Source: Ceraceosorus guamensis (lineage: Eukaryota; Basidiomycota; Exobasidiomycetes; Ceraceosorales; Ceraceosoraceae). Taken from it: a DNA stretch of 64,000 bases. Both the position numbers and the translations under genes were made by a program. Of this stretch, positions 22,357-33,508 are shown piece by piece. The stretch is taken from contig NW_020290059.1 in NCBI RefSeq assembly GCF_003144195.1, forward strand, positions 1 to 64,000, in the 5' to 3' direction. The notes under the pieces were generated by a model. That model saw nothing but the letters and a program-made list of their open reading frames with translations, had not been told where the DNA came from and ran no database searches. Position 1 is the stretch's first letter; the number at the start of each line of letters is the position of its first letter.

Positions 22357-23801
22357 TCACAAGCCATCTTTCTCAAGCTTCTTCTTGGTCTGTTCAAAGA
22401 CGGTGTCCACCTCAGCGGTGAACTTTTTGGTTGTTTCGTCAAGCTAAAAAGCAGACGAGAGGATGAGAGAGGCCGGATCAGCATCGACTGTTCTAGTCGC
22501 GGTCACTAGACCCTGCGCAACACTCTTTTCGAAGTCATCGCGAAGCGCTGCGCATGCCTGACCAGCAAAAGATGGGCACAGACGGCTGACATTGGCAACA
22601 ACTTACGGATTTCTGATCGTTCCTACCGATCTCTGTTCCAACCACTTTGTTCTTCTCGTCTGCTCTGATCTTCTTCTGAGCTATGTGCCGTGCAGATCGT
22701 ATCGACGTCCTGGCATTCTCGCAAATATTTGAGATCTGTTTGAGAAGATTTTGCCGGGATTCCGTGTTCGGTCTGAGGCACCACAAAATCCACGAGAGCA
22801 GTGGATTGTGTGCTCGAATCAGCTGATGCGCGCCTGACCACGAAATGGGACTTACTGCGGAACTGGAATGCGGAGGACACCCTCCTCGCCCGTTTGTTGC
22901 GGCGTCAAGCCTAGATCCGCCATGTAGAGTCCTCGCTCAACAGCCTTGACGTACTGCAATAGCGAGAGGGCATCGCGAGTAGTGTATGTATGCTACTTGT
23001 CAGACGAAATGCTGTGAGCTTGCCTTGAAATCATCCTTGTGCTCACCTCTGGATCGAAACAAGTAACGAGCAGCGCCCCATCGCGAACGCCCACTGTGGC
23101 CACCTCTCTCAAGGGATAGTCTTCACCCTTTGAGGTTCCAGTTCCAGAAAGAGGCACGCGGACGGGGTCGAGGAGTGCTGGATGATGTAGACACGACGAA
23201 TATGATCAGCTATGGATGCGCATACATCCCACATCAAGTCGAAGCTGATGCCATTGCCAGTTCCACTGCACTGACCGGGGTCGACTCTTCCAAAGCTTCC
23301 CACCATTTGGGCTACGGTATCTTTGGCCCTTTTGACGCTTCTGCTCATATTCTCTCGCACTTGATCAGCATCGAAAGCTTCCTCAGTATCCAAAACCTCG
23401 TTCCAGTCCTCCTCTGTTCGACCAGAAGCGCTTCTCTTTTTGCTGTTCACGCCACCTACGTTGAAGGATTTGGATCCTGAAGAGCCTTTTCGACTTTCTG
23501 ATGCTCCGGCCGGTCCATCCTCGGAAGCTGGCACTGTCGCGTTCGTTTTCTTCGTTGTGGACTTTTTGGATTTGTGACGGATCCCTTCGACGTTGGGCGT
23601 CAGCTTCAGGGTGTCATTGAAGCCGTTTCCGGAGCTCCTAGACCTGCATTCAAACTCCCGAGATGCCGTTTCGACAGGCAAAATCGACGAAGAGCGCATT
23701 GCTCGAGCTTTCAGGAAGCTGCACGTCGATGCTGACCTTGTTGGCCGGATTTGAACAAGCGCACCCATAGCTCGTTGCGCGACTCGCGGCGTGACCCACA
23801 T
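22357..23801 (-). CDS. RRF1: Mitochondrial ribosome recycling factor
   Basis: Model: complement of 22357-22443, 22607-22772, 22856-22953, 23047-23177 and 23276-23801, 335 residues. The first ~45 residues (MWVTPRVAQRAMGALVQIRP and on) are Arg/Ser/Ala-rich with no acids, a good mitochondrial presequence. The RRF body shows ENMSRSVKRAKDTVAQM, YPLREVATVGVRDG, TCFDPEYVKAVERGLYMADL, VPQPNTESRQNLLKQI and RTSIRSARHIAQKK, ending FTAEVDTVFEQTKKKLEKDG. RRF splits post-termination ribosomes with EF-G. A possible extra exon at about 22535-22586 (encoding ACAALRDDFEKS-like sequence) was left out because it does not splice cleanly in phase. The first donor is GTCAGT, also used by SSF1 here. Confidence 0.88.
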
Positions 23802-24387
23802 GTTCAACCTTGTCCTGGGACGTGATTGTCTCTGGACTGGAAGGTCCCGGTCTGCGGTGATATGAGCGAGTTGAGCCGGTTGACAGGATACGCTTTGGCG
23901 TCAAGTCTGCGAGGGAGGGGTGGCTTGATCAGGCGGACGTGGTTGCGACTCAGATTAGTCGGAAGGATCGTTTGTCTTTGAGTGGAGGTCGCGCTGATCA
24001 ACACGCGAAGATTTGCTCAGGCTAGCGTTTCACGTGACTGTCTCCCACCCAACAGGGTCACCGCGCCTTGGCATACGTGTCCACGCGCATGCAGAGGTGT
24101 CGGAGTCTTTGAGTCGTGAGTGGGTGGGCGGTCCAAAGCACAATTGGATGAGATGGCGAGCTTCTTGATTCCAAACTCACGACTGTCAATCAGAGGCTCC
24201 TCCACTGACATTCGGCCAACGACTCACAGCGCAACCCTCAATTCCGTATTGTGCTCTGAATTCCGCAGAGAAGCAAGGCTCTTCCAAGACTTAGCGACTA
24301 TGCCCACGAAGCTAGAATAGACACCGAGAAGAGTACGCGAGGTTGCACAGCCCTTGGTCTGTTGGAGCGACCCGAGCTGAGCCGACA
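23802..24387. promoter_or_regulatory. Bidirectional promoter region, RRF1 / PMR1
   Basis: The two genes diverge across 586 nt. Several copies of the dispersed motif occur (GAGTCGTGAGTGGG near 24110, ACTCACGACTG near 24175, ACGACTCAC near 24224). I see no coding signal. Confidence 0.45.
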
Positions 24388-27300
24388 ATGTCATACGGCT
24401 CCAAAGGCAAGGCACCAAGTAGCGGACCACCTCCCAAGCGCTCTTCATCACCGCCTATTGACGATGCGAGCGCATACAAGGAGAAGACGGTGCAATACGC
24501 GAGCTACACCTCTGCTGCTGCTGCTCCTTCTCAGGCTCCATTCTCACCGCCAAACACAGCACAGTGGTTCTCCTCTCCACCTTCGTCTGCGCCAGGTATG
24601 GCGCATGCATACGCGGCAAATGTGGCCACGCCTGGTCCAAGCACCGCCAAATTGTACGCCGAGCAACCCGATACGGCTGACCAGTTTCAATTCTCCACAA
24701 CACTACGGAAAGGTAGGTGACACTCATCAGCGCGACTACACTATGCGGCATGCCCTGAATGCTGACAGGCGGCCTCATCAATGATGCACATCTCTGAAAG
24801 CATCGATCCATGGAGAAGAGGCAGGGCGTGCGTCATACCCGCCTGCTCCACAGCCCTCTTCAAGCTCGGCCTCGCTGCACTACACACACGAATCCATCGC
24901 TGCTATCCTACACTCCCTCGGTACGTCGCTGGAGACAGGACTCTCGGCGTCCTCGGGCGCAGTGGAGTCAGCTAGGACGAGGGCAGGAGGGCCAAACGAA
25001 TTCACAGTCAAGGCATCCGATCCGCCCTGGAGGAAGTTCTTGGATCAGTTCAAGGAACCCTTGATCTTGCTTTTGATGGGCAGCGCTGCAGTGAGCGCAT
25101 TCATGCGAGAATGGGACGATGCTGTAAGCATCACCATCGCCGTCGTCATAGTCATCTCCGGTGAGTTTCGAACGACGCGCATACGCGGATCTGACGCTGT
25201 GTGAGGAATCGAGCTGAAGGTGGGGTCTTATCATGCGCAAATCAGTCGCATTTGTGCAGGAGCAAAGGTCGGAAGCTTCACTGGAAGCATTGAACAAGCT
25301 GGTTCCGCACTACGCTCACCTAATCAGAGACAATGTTCAGACCACCGTACTAGCCAACGAGCTTGTTCCTGGAGATCTAGTTACCTTTTCAACCGGTGAT
25401 AGAATCCCAGCTGATATCAGGATAGCTCACTCGGTAGCTCTCGAGATCGACGAAAGCACGCTGACTGGAGAGACGAGGCCTAGGCGGAAAGTTGCAGAGG
25501 TAATTCCCAGGAGTGCGGACGGGTCTGACGTTGCCATCGCGGATAGAGACAACATTGCGTTCATGGGCACTCTGGTCAAAAGTGGTGAGCTTGTCTTCTT
25601 TCAGGTGGTGCGCAAGGTCATCGTCATCACTAACACCATAAAATTCATGGCCAAATCTGGATCGTCAGGGTATGGGCGAGGCATTGTCATAGGAACAGGA
25701 GCTCGCACCGAATTCGGTATGATTTTCAGCATGGTGGACGAAGTCACTGAGAAGAGGACGCCTCTGCAACTCAGTATGGACGAACTTGCACAGAAGCTGA
25801 GCTTGATCAGCTTTGCCATCATTGGGGTGATCTGCATTATGGGAGTACTGCAGAGCAAGCCCTGGTTGGAGATGTTCACAATTGGAGGTAAGTAGAAGGA
25901 CTCGACCAACGCCGGTTCCAGGCGCCCACCTTTATAGAGAAGACGAATTGAGCTCTTCCCGGATTCCCTTTGGCACTCCCAGTTTCATTAGCGGTCGCGG
26001 CCATTCCAGAAGGATTGCCAATCGTGGTCACAGTCACTCTGGCCCTCGGTGTGCTTCGCATGTCCAAGCGAAAAGCGATCGTGAAGCGCTTGCCATGTGT
26101 GGAAACTTTGGGCTGCGTGTCGGTCATTTGCTCCGACAAGACGGGAACTCTAACCTGCAATCAGATGGCCGTCGTGCGCGCATTCACGTTCGAAGACGGT
26201 CAGATCGACCTGAATAAGGAAATTCCACACAAACCGTCGGAAGCTTTGCAACGGAGCCTGTTAGTTGGCAATTTGTGCAACAACTCCCACAGAGATTCGA
26301 ATGGGCACTTCGTCGGGCAAGCTACGGACGTAGCTATGGTTGATGTTCTAGCGTTATTCTCTCTCGAGGACAAGAGGCCCTACTTTCAAATTTCTCACGA
26401 GGTGCCCTTTGACTCGGAAACCAAATTCATGGCTGTAGTCGGCAACCTGCCATCCGCGGCAGGAGGCAAGGCGGATGAGATCACTTTCGTGAAGGGCGCC
26501 TTAGAGGTGATCCTGGACCGATGTGCTACCTACATGGGCACACAAGGAAGAAGAGTCAATCTAGACGACCAAGCGAGAAAACGAATTGCAGATGCAGCGC
26601 AGGAGCTTGCTGGTCTGGGCTTGAGAGTCCTCGCTACTGCAGTTGGCTCAACAAACAACGCACATGAGAACAAAAGCTTGACTTTCTGTGCTCTTGCAGC
26701 TATGCAGGACCCTCCTAGACCTGGCGTGCAAGAAGCAGTTGCTGCACTGTCCAGAGGCGGGGTCAGCGTCGTCATGATCACAGGAGACTCGGAGTCCACA
26801 GCGGTCGCCATCGCGCGTCAAATCGGTATTCTGCGAGGATCATCGACAGCTTCCAGCGTCATGACTGGCAAGCAGATCGATCAGCTATCCGGATCTCAGC
26901 TTGAGGAGAGGATAGGAAACGTAGCTGTCTTTGCTAGGACCACACCGAGGCACAAGATGTCTATCGTCAAGGCTTTCCAGGAAAAAGGAAACGTGGTCGC
27001 TATGACTGGCGACGGTGTCAATGACGCCCCGAGCTTGAAACAAGCCGACATTGGCATTTCGATGGGTCAAGGAGGTACAGATGTGGCAAAGGAGGCGGCT
27101 GACGTGATACTGGTGCACGACAACTTTGCCACCATTTTGCCCGCCGTGGAGGAGGGTGAGTAGTGTCAGAGTGGTATGACCTCATTCAGCACGCACGCTG
27201 ACTGACATGGGTCTTGCTTACCGATGCGTGACTTGCAACTAGGCAAAGGAATATTCTTCAATATTCAGAACTTCCTTAGCTTTCAGCTGTCGACTGCAGT

Positions 27301-27979
27301 CGCAGCTCTGACGCTGATCACTCTGTGCACAGCTTTCGGTCTCAAACTTCCGCTGAATCCCATGCAAATCCTCTTTATCAATATCCTTATGGACGGACCT
27401 CCTTCCCAAAGCCTCGGAGTGGACCCTGTGGATCCTGGTGTCATGCTGAGACCGCCCAGATCTAAGACGGCGCCCATCGTCACTCAAAGATTGATTGCCA
27501 GAATATGCTTCTCGGCTAGCATCATTGTTGTGGGTACTCTGTGGGTCTATGTCCACGAACTTCAAGATGGGTTTGCTGATCAGAGAGATCAGACCATGGT
27601 GAGTCATTAACCACTCGAGTCGATCGAGATGATCAGATTGGGTCGAGGCTGACCGCTTCGCGCCTTCTCCTGCGCGCAGACGTTCACATGCTTCGTCTTG
27701 CTGGATTTGACGTCGGCAATCCAGAACAGAGGACTATCAACACCGCTGAACGGCAACAAGATGTTGACGTTGACCATCTCTGCATCATTGTTCACCCAAT
27801 TTCTCCTCGTCTACTTTCCACCTCTTCAGGGCGTCTTTCAGACGCAGGCACTCGCTTTTGCAGATCTCGCGCTCCTGCTCTTTATCGCTGCTCTTGGCTT
27901 TGCGGCACATGAAGGACGGCGGAGATACGAAAGAGGAATAAATCAGATAGGAGAGCATTGGCAAGACGAAATGGCCTAG
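24388..27979 (+). CDS. PMR1: Golgi Ca2+/Mn2+ P-type ATPase, PMR1/SPCA type
   Basis: Model: join 24388-24712, 24801-25160, 25246-25584, 25669-25887, 25983-27155, 27243-27598 and 27680-27979, 1023 residues. After a disordered ~130-residue N-terminus come [19 protein letters not shown] (TM), [19 protein letters not shown], the actuator TGE in [32 protein letters not shown] (TM4), CSDKTGTLT (phosphorylated Asp ~467), [10 protein letters not shown] (~756) and [16 protein letters not shown] (TM6). The last motif is the SPCA form with Gln, linked in yeast Pmr1 to Mn2+ transport. It pumps Ca2+ and Mn2+ into the Golgi. Intron 25585-25668 is 84 nt, stop-free and in phase, but has a good CACTAAC branch site. 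The second acceptor (24800) is inferred from frame. Confidence 0.95.
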
Positions 27980-28315
27980 GCGACCTATGTGTATGGCAAT
28001 CAATGCTCCGTCTCTTGACTCACTGCGAATCTCATCCTCAGCAACATCATCCTTGTGCGACTTGCAAAGGCGGAAGAGAACACGCAGTAAGGTTGCAGCG
28101 CAGGACCAGAGGCATCACTACAGACAAGTATGTCATGACAAGGCCAGCTCGTGATTCATTAGCCACAATTGGAAGGATTGGAACAGGAGCAGTCAAAATG
28201 GTGCTTAATTTAGGAGCGAGCCAGCTCGCAGACATGAGAGGAGGTGATTGAATCGCGAAGCTGTGCATCGGCATTGGTCCATTGCACGAGACCGACACCG
28301 CACGAGCGGGAGGAT
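27980..28315. other. Convergent intergenic spacer
   Basis: PMR1 ends here and the next gene ends from the other strand. The spacer presumably carries both 3' UTRs. No repeat or RNA is recognised. Confidence 0.5.
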
Positions 28316-29773
28316 CTAAATTCGCGCTTGAGACGGCTTGCCAAAAGGCACGCGTCTTACCTTTGCTGGTTTCTGACCCTTACCGTGCTTTGGACCATCT
28401 TGCTTCTGAGCAGCCGGCACAGACTTGACGAGAGGGTCTTTAGGCTTTTTTTCATGTCCGTGCTCCTGATTTACGTGATCGCGGGCAGCAGGCTGAAATC
28501 CCTTTGACGGCGGGGGAGGGCTTTTGCGCTTGGCTCTCCCAGCATCTGGACGCTGCGACTCTTCATTCGTGCGATCTTCATCTTGTTCGATCCCTCGACG
28601 TTGAGAGGCAGGCTTTGGTGGGCGTCCGGCGCCGCCGGTGGGTCTCTTTGGATGATGATCCGGCTTGGTGGGTGGAGCAGACCCAGCATGCTCCTCGTCG
28701 TATGACGTCTTCTCGTGACGCTTCTCGGCTTGATCATCTCCAGACTTTTGCCGAGCTTTGCCTTTGCCGCCCTTTGCGGCATCTTTGGTTGGTACAGGGC
28801 GAGGTTGACCGCTGGGCTTTGCACCTTTGGGTGCCTTTGGCCTTGGCCAATTCTTGCCGTTGTCCTCTTTGTCACCTTGTTTGACTTCATCCGAGCGTGC
28901 TTGGGGGCGCTCTGGTGCGCCATCCGGCTGCCTTGCAGGTTTGGCATTTTCAGGTCGCTTTCCGCCCTCGAGCGGAGGAGAGTGGGGCTTTTCGGCAAGA
29001 TGAGCTTCATGTGCGTCTTCTTGGAGTTGGTCACCGTCACCAGTAGCTTCCTTATTTGAACGGGTGTGGGCCTTGGAGCCATTCTTTCGATATTGCTTTG
29101 GTGGCTGACCAGGGGGCTTCGGAGCATCAGGCGGCTTGTTGATCGGAGACCCGTCTCCGGATTGATCAGGGTCATGCTTCGGCTCGTCAGCATCTTGATG
29201 CTCGTCGCGCTCTGTCGGACGAAGTGCTTTGGTCCCTGATGGGCCGATTGGCGGAGCTTTTGGATGGCGGTTGCTTCCTTTGGCACCGTGATGGTTGTTT
29301 TGATGTTCGTGATTTGCCTTCTCCGGTTCACCAGAGGCGTCCCGCGCGTTGAGACCGTTTTCTTCAGGAGGGGGGTCTGACGGAGGCTTGCTATCGTGCT
29401 TCCACGAGGGTGGTTTCCCACCATGACCCTGCTCTGATGGGGCAGACGAAGGGTGAACTTCGCCGGGAACCTCTTCGGCACGCTCGTGTGGAGGGTGAGC
29501 GCGCCCGTTCTGCTGAGCGGCGTCGAGCAGCTGATCGGATTGGTACGCGTTGGTCGGGTTGTTGTGGGATCCAGCTTGCTTGAGAGCTCTGGCAGACAAG
29601 TGTTGCTTGTGATCGCTGCCCTTTAGCGGCGCGTGATGAGCGCCTGCTGGAACGGAGATACCGTCATATTTGGGACGGACAGGAACACCTCCCGGAGCGC
29701 TGTTATGTGCTGTGGCACTCGTTGCCAGCACGAGTGCTAGGGCGAGGAGAGAGACGGTGATTGGAAGACGCAT
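28316..29773 (-). CDS. Predicted secreted, disordered Lys/Pro/His-rich protein
   Basis: A single exon of 485 codons. The start was set at 29773 because MRLPITVSLLALALVLATSA gives a classic signal peptide cleaved near TAH; an upstream in-frame ATG at 29953 would add 60 residues ahead of it. The mature protein is almost wholly hydrophilic: Pro, Lys, His, Gly, Asp, Glu, Gln and Ser dominate, with no cysteine-rich module and no second membrane segment. Several KR/RR dibasic sites occur. The C-terminus (KVRRVPFGKPSQARI) is basic. I recognise no family. The frame is long and uninterrupted, and its neighbours in other frames show no better candidate, so it is likely real. Such proteins occur among fungal cell-wall components and candidate effectors, but no function is shown. 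Confidence 0.68.
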   Translation of the reverse strand: MRLPITVSLLALALVLATSATAHNSAPGGVPVRPKYDGISVPAGAHHAPLKGSDHKQHLSARALKQAGSHNNPTNAYQSDQLLDAAQQNGRAHPPHERAEEVPGEVHPSSAPSEQGHGGKPPSWKHDSKPPSDPPPEENGLNARDASGEPEKANHEHQNNHHGAKGSNRHPKAPPIGPSGTKALRPTERDEHQDADEPKHDPDQSGDGSPINKPPDAPKPPGQPPKQYRKNGSKAHTRSNKEATGDGDQLQEDAHEAHLAEKPHSPPLEGGKRPENAKPARQPDGAPERPQARSDEVKQGDKEDNGKNWPRPKAPKGAKPSGQPRPVPTKDAAKGGKGKARQKSGDDQAEKRHEKTSYDEEHAGSAPPTKPDHHPKRPTGGAGRPPKPASQRRGIEQDEDRTNEESQRPDAGRAKRKSPPPPSKGFQPAARDHVNQEHGHEKKPKDPLVKSVPAAQKQDGPKHGKGQKPAKVRRVPFGKPSQARI

Positions 29774-32700
29774 TCTGATGCAGGCTGTCCGTGATTTGCG
29801 GATATGCGGAAATGTGATTGTCGTCAATGACCAGATTGACGGCTGTATGATATTGAGGTGGTTGGTGGGAGAAGGTGGAACAGTGGATGGATGAAGGCGA
29901 GGGCTGACGCTGACTCGCGAAGAGCGAGCCTTTTGTACCTTTATTGAAGCCACTAGAGCAAGAGCGAAAATCGCGGACCAAGCCTATTCCAAACACTCAA
30001 GTTGCACAATGCTACGGTGTCTTGCACAATTATCCCGCAGGAACCTCAGCGAGAAGGATGGCTGTCCATGATTGGCACCTCAAAGAATAATTGTGCCGCG
30101 TCGAAGTGGCTATTCATGGAGACTTTCTGAGGCCACTACTATCCTTGTTGGACGATGCGACCGACGCTGGTGGAGGCAGTGCACGACTGGGAAGACCAGG
30201 CAGGAGTTCAGGCCTTCGTGAGCAACGCAGGTCTGGCAGAGCGCCATGGTCGGAGCAGAGTTGACGATGCTATTTCGAGGAGGCCTCATCGAGGGCTCGA
30301 AAGGCGTCGTGAACCGTACAGCTCACTCCAGGACTCGCTGGTAGTGCGCTCTGGACATGCTTCTCGGGGCGAATGAGGAATGTTGTCTCTGAAAACAGGC
30401 ATGGTGAAGTTCGCTTTCCCGCGTGCCGCAAGCTAGCCCGCAAGGCAAGGTGCTCAGTCGGCCATTGGCGCGACTTGGCAGCCGTAAGGCAGAGGAGAGG
30501 ATGACAGTCAAGAGTATCGACCCTCGAAAAGTCAAGACAGGCTTCTGCACTCTTCCAGCGCTCGGTCAGCTGCTTCGGGAGGTGAGTCTGAGGTCTCGCG
30601 AGTGCTCAAGAGGGCAGCGATCCGATGTCACCTTTGTGCAGCGGGATGCCGTATGCTGTGCATTGTGAGGGCCTTGCACGCTGTGCCAAGGCTGCTCTGT
30701 TCCATTCGCTGCCTTGAATGGAGACGGTCGGAAGCCATCCCTGCGCCAATTTGCTGCGCTTCAACCGCTATTCAAGGGGAAACGATGCGGCCTTTTAGTG
30801 CGCACCGACCCTTGAGGTGAAGGGGACTGGGCAGCCTTTGACACGCCCTGCTTCTGATATCTGATCAAGACGCCATTCATGCGAGGGAAGCCGCTGGTAA
30901 TTGCGATGATCCAGGAGACTTGACGACGTGTGCACCAGTCAGCAACTGTCGGCTTGCCTCCTTCTCAGGATGTGCAGGCCTCGACCCCGCGCCGCGCCGC
31001 AGGCAGTGTCTGCATCGGCATCCTGCTGCTATGTGGCTTTCCATCGCGTGATCATAGTAGCACCCTATTTCCTGACCAGGAGGCAGAGCCTGTGCTTCGT
31101 GCCCACGCTCTCATGAGCCGTCGTTGACTGTGTAGTGACATGCATCGTGTCTTGAGGCGACTCGGTGATCGCGGTCCTGTCGAGAATCAGCGCCGGGTTG
31201 AAGCTCTCTTGACACACCTATGCGCGGTACTCTTGAAACTTCTATCACGCTCTGCTTGGACCCACGGATACTATGCGTCCTGATTGGACACGATCAGTCC
31301 GAGTCGTATGCCAAGTTGACAATGAGGAGTGAAGATCAGGACGATCATGACTCTACCATCGTCGAGGAATTGCTCGACGCGAGACTCACGAGGTCATCAA
31401 CGCTGCCTCGTGTGATTCTCGACATCACTTCAAGCTCCACAGATATTGCTGCAGCTCCTATGCATGTCGTTACCCGAGTGCACGTCTATGGCATCTTGAC
31501 ACGAGAGGTCCGAAAAGGTTCAGAATTGTGAATCATTGTCACAAAATGCGAATCTCATCTTGGATCACGTATCAAGACTGTGTCGAGTCGAGAGTGCTCA
31601 ACAGTCACATTTGCGTTGCGTTGCGTCATCATTTCTGTGTAGAAATTGTCGATCTGTTCAAATTAGCTGTAGGGTCATCTGTTTCTGACAACAGATGAGA
31701 TGCGGAAAGGGTACTTCAAATGAAGTCACGAGTTATTTTTGACTCATCAGTGTTGTCGAGTTTGAGTGCGACATGTGAATGAGGGTCGAGTGACCGTCCG
31801 TTGGTCAAATTGAGTGTGCATGCACGAGCCGTCCTCTGCGTGAGTTAAGGAGGCCGCAGAAACCTGTAGATAGCAGAGGGCATGTTGCTGGCCAAGGTCG
31901 TGTGTCAAGTCAAGTGTGAGTCATGATGGAGCTCGCACCTTTTCACTCGATCGCATAGCATGTGCGCTAAACGATGCGGTCCGTCAGCAAGTTGCCGGCG
32001 GTCAAAGCGCTCAAATCACAAACATGTTGACTCCCTGCAGCTGCATGCACACAGCTGTGCTGCAAGGTGTAGCCAGTCAGTAGCCCTCAAATCACTGTGC
32101 CGGTATGCACGTATGCATCATGTTCCTAAATGAGGGTGACGGCTGCCACAGAAGCATGCAGGGGACACGGGTCAAGTGGTGCGTTCTGTTGCTGCCGAGG
32201 ACTCACGACTCGGTAGGCATGGGCTGCTGCCGGCCTTCTCCGCACGCATGCACAGCCCTTGCCGAGGTGACCAAGATGCTATTCTAAGAAATCGTGGGTA
32301 GCGAGCGGCCCAAGTCACCGAGGGGAGCAGCACCACCAGACAAGGGATTCCCTGGTAGGCCGCCAGGTGACGTTGGGATCGAATGACAGATGGATTGTGC
32401 TGCAAATGGTTCATGAAAAGGCACAAATCCCGCTTGTGCTGCTGTGGAGAATGTGCGCGCGACGGCTCGAGTGCGTCAGTTGCAGAAGTAGTTGGTGAAG
32501 GTGGGCCCACTCGACATGTCTGAGGCTTCCTAGTGGTGGTCATACCGGCTGAGTTCACAACTCACCCGTGGCCGACTGTCATCAGTGCTACGACTCGCCC
32601 CTGACTGCCCCAAATAGTCACCACTCCGTTATTCGGTAGAGGATCTGCCAAGAAGGACCACGCTCCTGACAACAACGACTCATAAGCACAATCACGAATC

Positions 32701-32872
32701 GCGGCTCTTGAAGAGGCCACTCTGATGATCGCCCGTCACACTCGAACGCAGCTCACTCCGCCTCTCCAACCTTTCCCGCTCAGCAGGTACTGATTCACAA
32801 AACGTCCTCTTCCCCTCTTCGCGACATACAACCTTGCTCGATCGCTCTAATCGACTCTAAGCTGCTGACACT
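29774..32872. other. 3.1-kb gene-poor region between two secreted-protein genes
   Basis: Only short open frames occur (longest about 100 codons, for example 31220-31531 on +), with no family resemblance, no start context and no usable splicing. Base composition is less GC-rich from about 31500 to 32000. Scattered copies of GAGTC/GACTC motifs occur (for example near 31735, 31915 and 32199). Both flanking secreted-protein genes point away from this region, so it holds their promoters. Confidence 0.5.
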
Positions 32873-33508
32873 ATGCGTAGCGCAGGCATATCCGTCTTTG
32901 TCGTCGTTTTGACCACGGCGCTCGCTTCCGCAGCTGTCCATGCCTCGTCTTCAAACCCTGAGCCTTCCGCCGAGGTGCCCAAAATCCACATTGGTACGCC
33001 AGTCGATCTGGACCAAGACAGCGCGTCTCCCGAATTGAACAACAATGTAGCAGCCACGAACATTCCCAAGGTGCATCTCGGCATCAAACCGAATCAAGCG
33101 CTGCATTTTGACTCTCCTGAGGTACACGTCGGGACGCCTGCTCAAGGAAGCACGGCTGCTTCCGATCCTCACAGAAGAAGATCTGGTTGTAGCAAGCGAT
33201 CCATGTCGCGGAGACATGCGGACCACAGCGAGGGAGAGAACAAGATGCTCGTCCGACCGAATTTTTGGGCAGAAAAACCTCAGGAGCGCTCTCATCTCTC
33301 GGAGAAGGATCAAAAGTACAAGCAGAAATTGGAGCGCATCGAGTGGGCGAAGGAGCAAGCTCGGCACCGTGAGTATCTCCTTTTTGCGAGGGTCCGTCTC
33401 TCTTGGAGGAACCCCAGTCCTTGCGCTGAACTCGGCCGTGTATCTCCATTTGCCATTCCTGCAGCTCCCGAGTCGTACGAAGAGGATGGCGAGCATCCGC
33501 TCCCCTGA
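32873..33508 (+). CDS. Small predicted secreted protein with three short repeats
   Basis: Model: join 32873-33368 and 33465-33508, 179 residues. The N-terminus MRSAGISVFVVVLTTALASA is a signal peptide with likely cleavage before or after AVHA. The mature part carries three imperfect repeats: VPKIHIGTP (from ~32973), IPKVHLGIK (~33061) and SPEVHVGTP (~33112). They are followed by a basic stretch with RRR, KR and RR dibasic sites, then a charged C-terminal helix. I recognise no family. Kex2-type processing is possible given the dibasic sites. The 96-nt intron is stop-free and a multiple of three, so a 211-residue unspliced form is also possible. It pairs head-to-head, across 3.1 kb, with the secreted disordered protein gene. 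Confidence 0.65.
   Translation: MRSAGISVFVVVLTTALASAAVHASSSNPEPSAEVPKIHIGTPVDLDQDSASPELNNNVAATNIPKVHLGIKPNQALHFDSPEVHVGTPAQGSTAASDPHRRRSGCSKRSMSRRHADHSEGENKMLVRPNFWAEKPQERSHLSEKDQKYKQKLERIEWAKEQARHREYLLFARVRLSWRNPSPCAELGRVSPFAIPAAPESYEEDGEHPLP

Noticed and set aside
28471-29481. 336-codon minus-strand frame overlapping the secreted protein
   Set aside because: It is an alternative frame of the same strand without a signal peptide; the 485-residue frame with a signal peptide is the better candidate.
30155-31531. Short plus-strand open frames in the gene-poor island
   Set aside because: None exceeds about 100 codons, shows a family pattern, or can be joined by credible splice sites.
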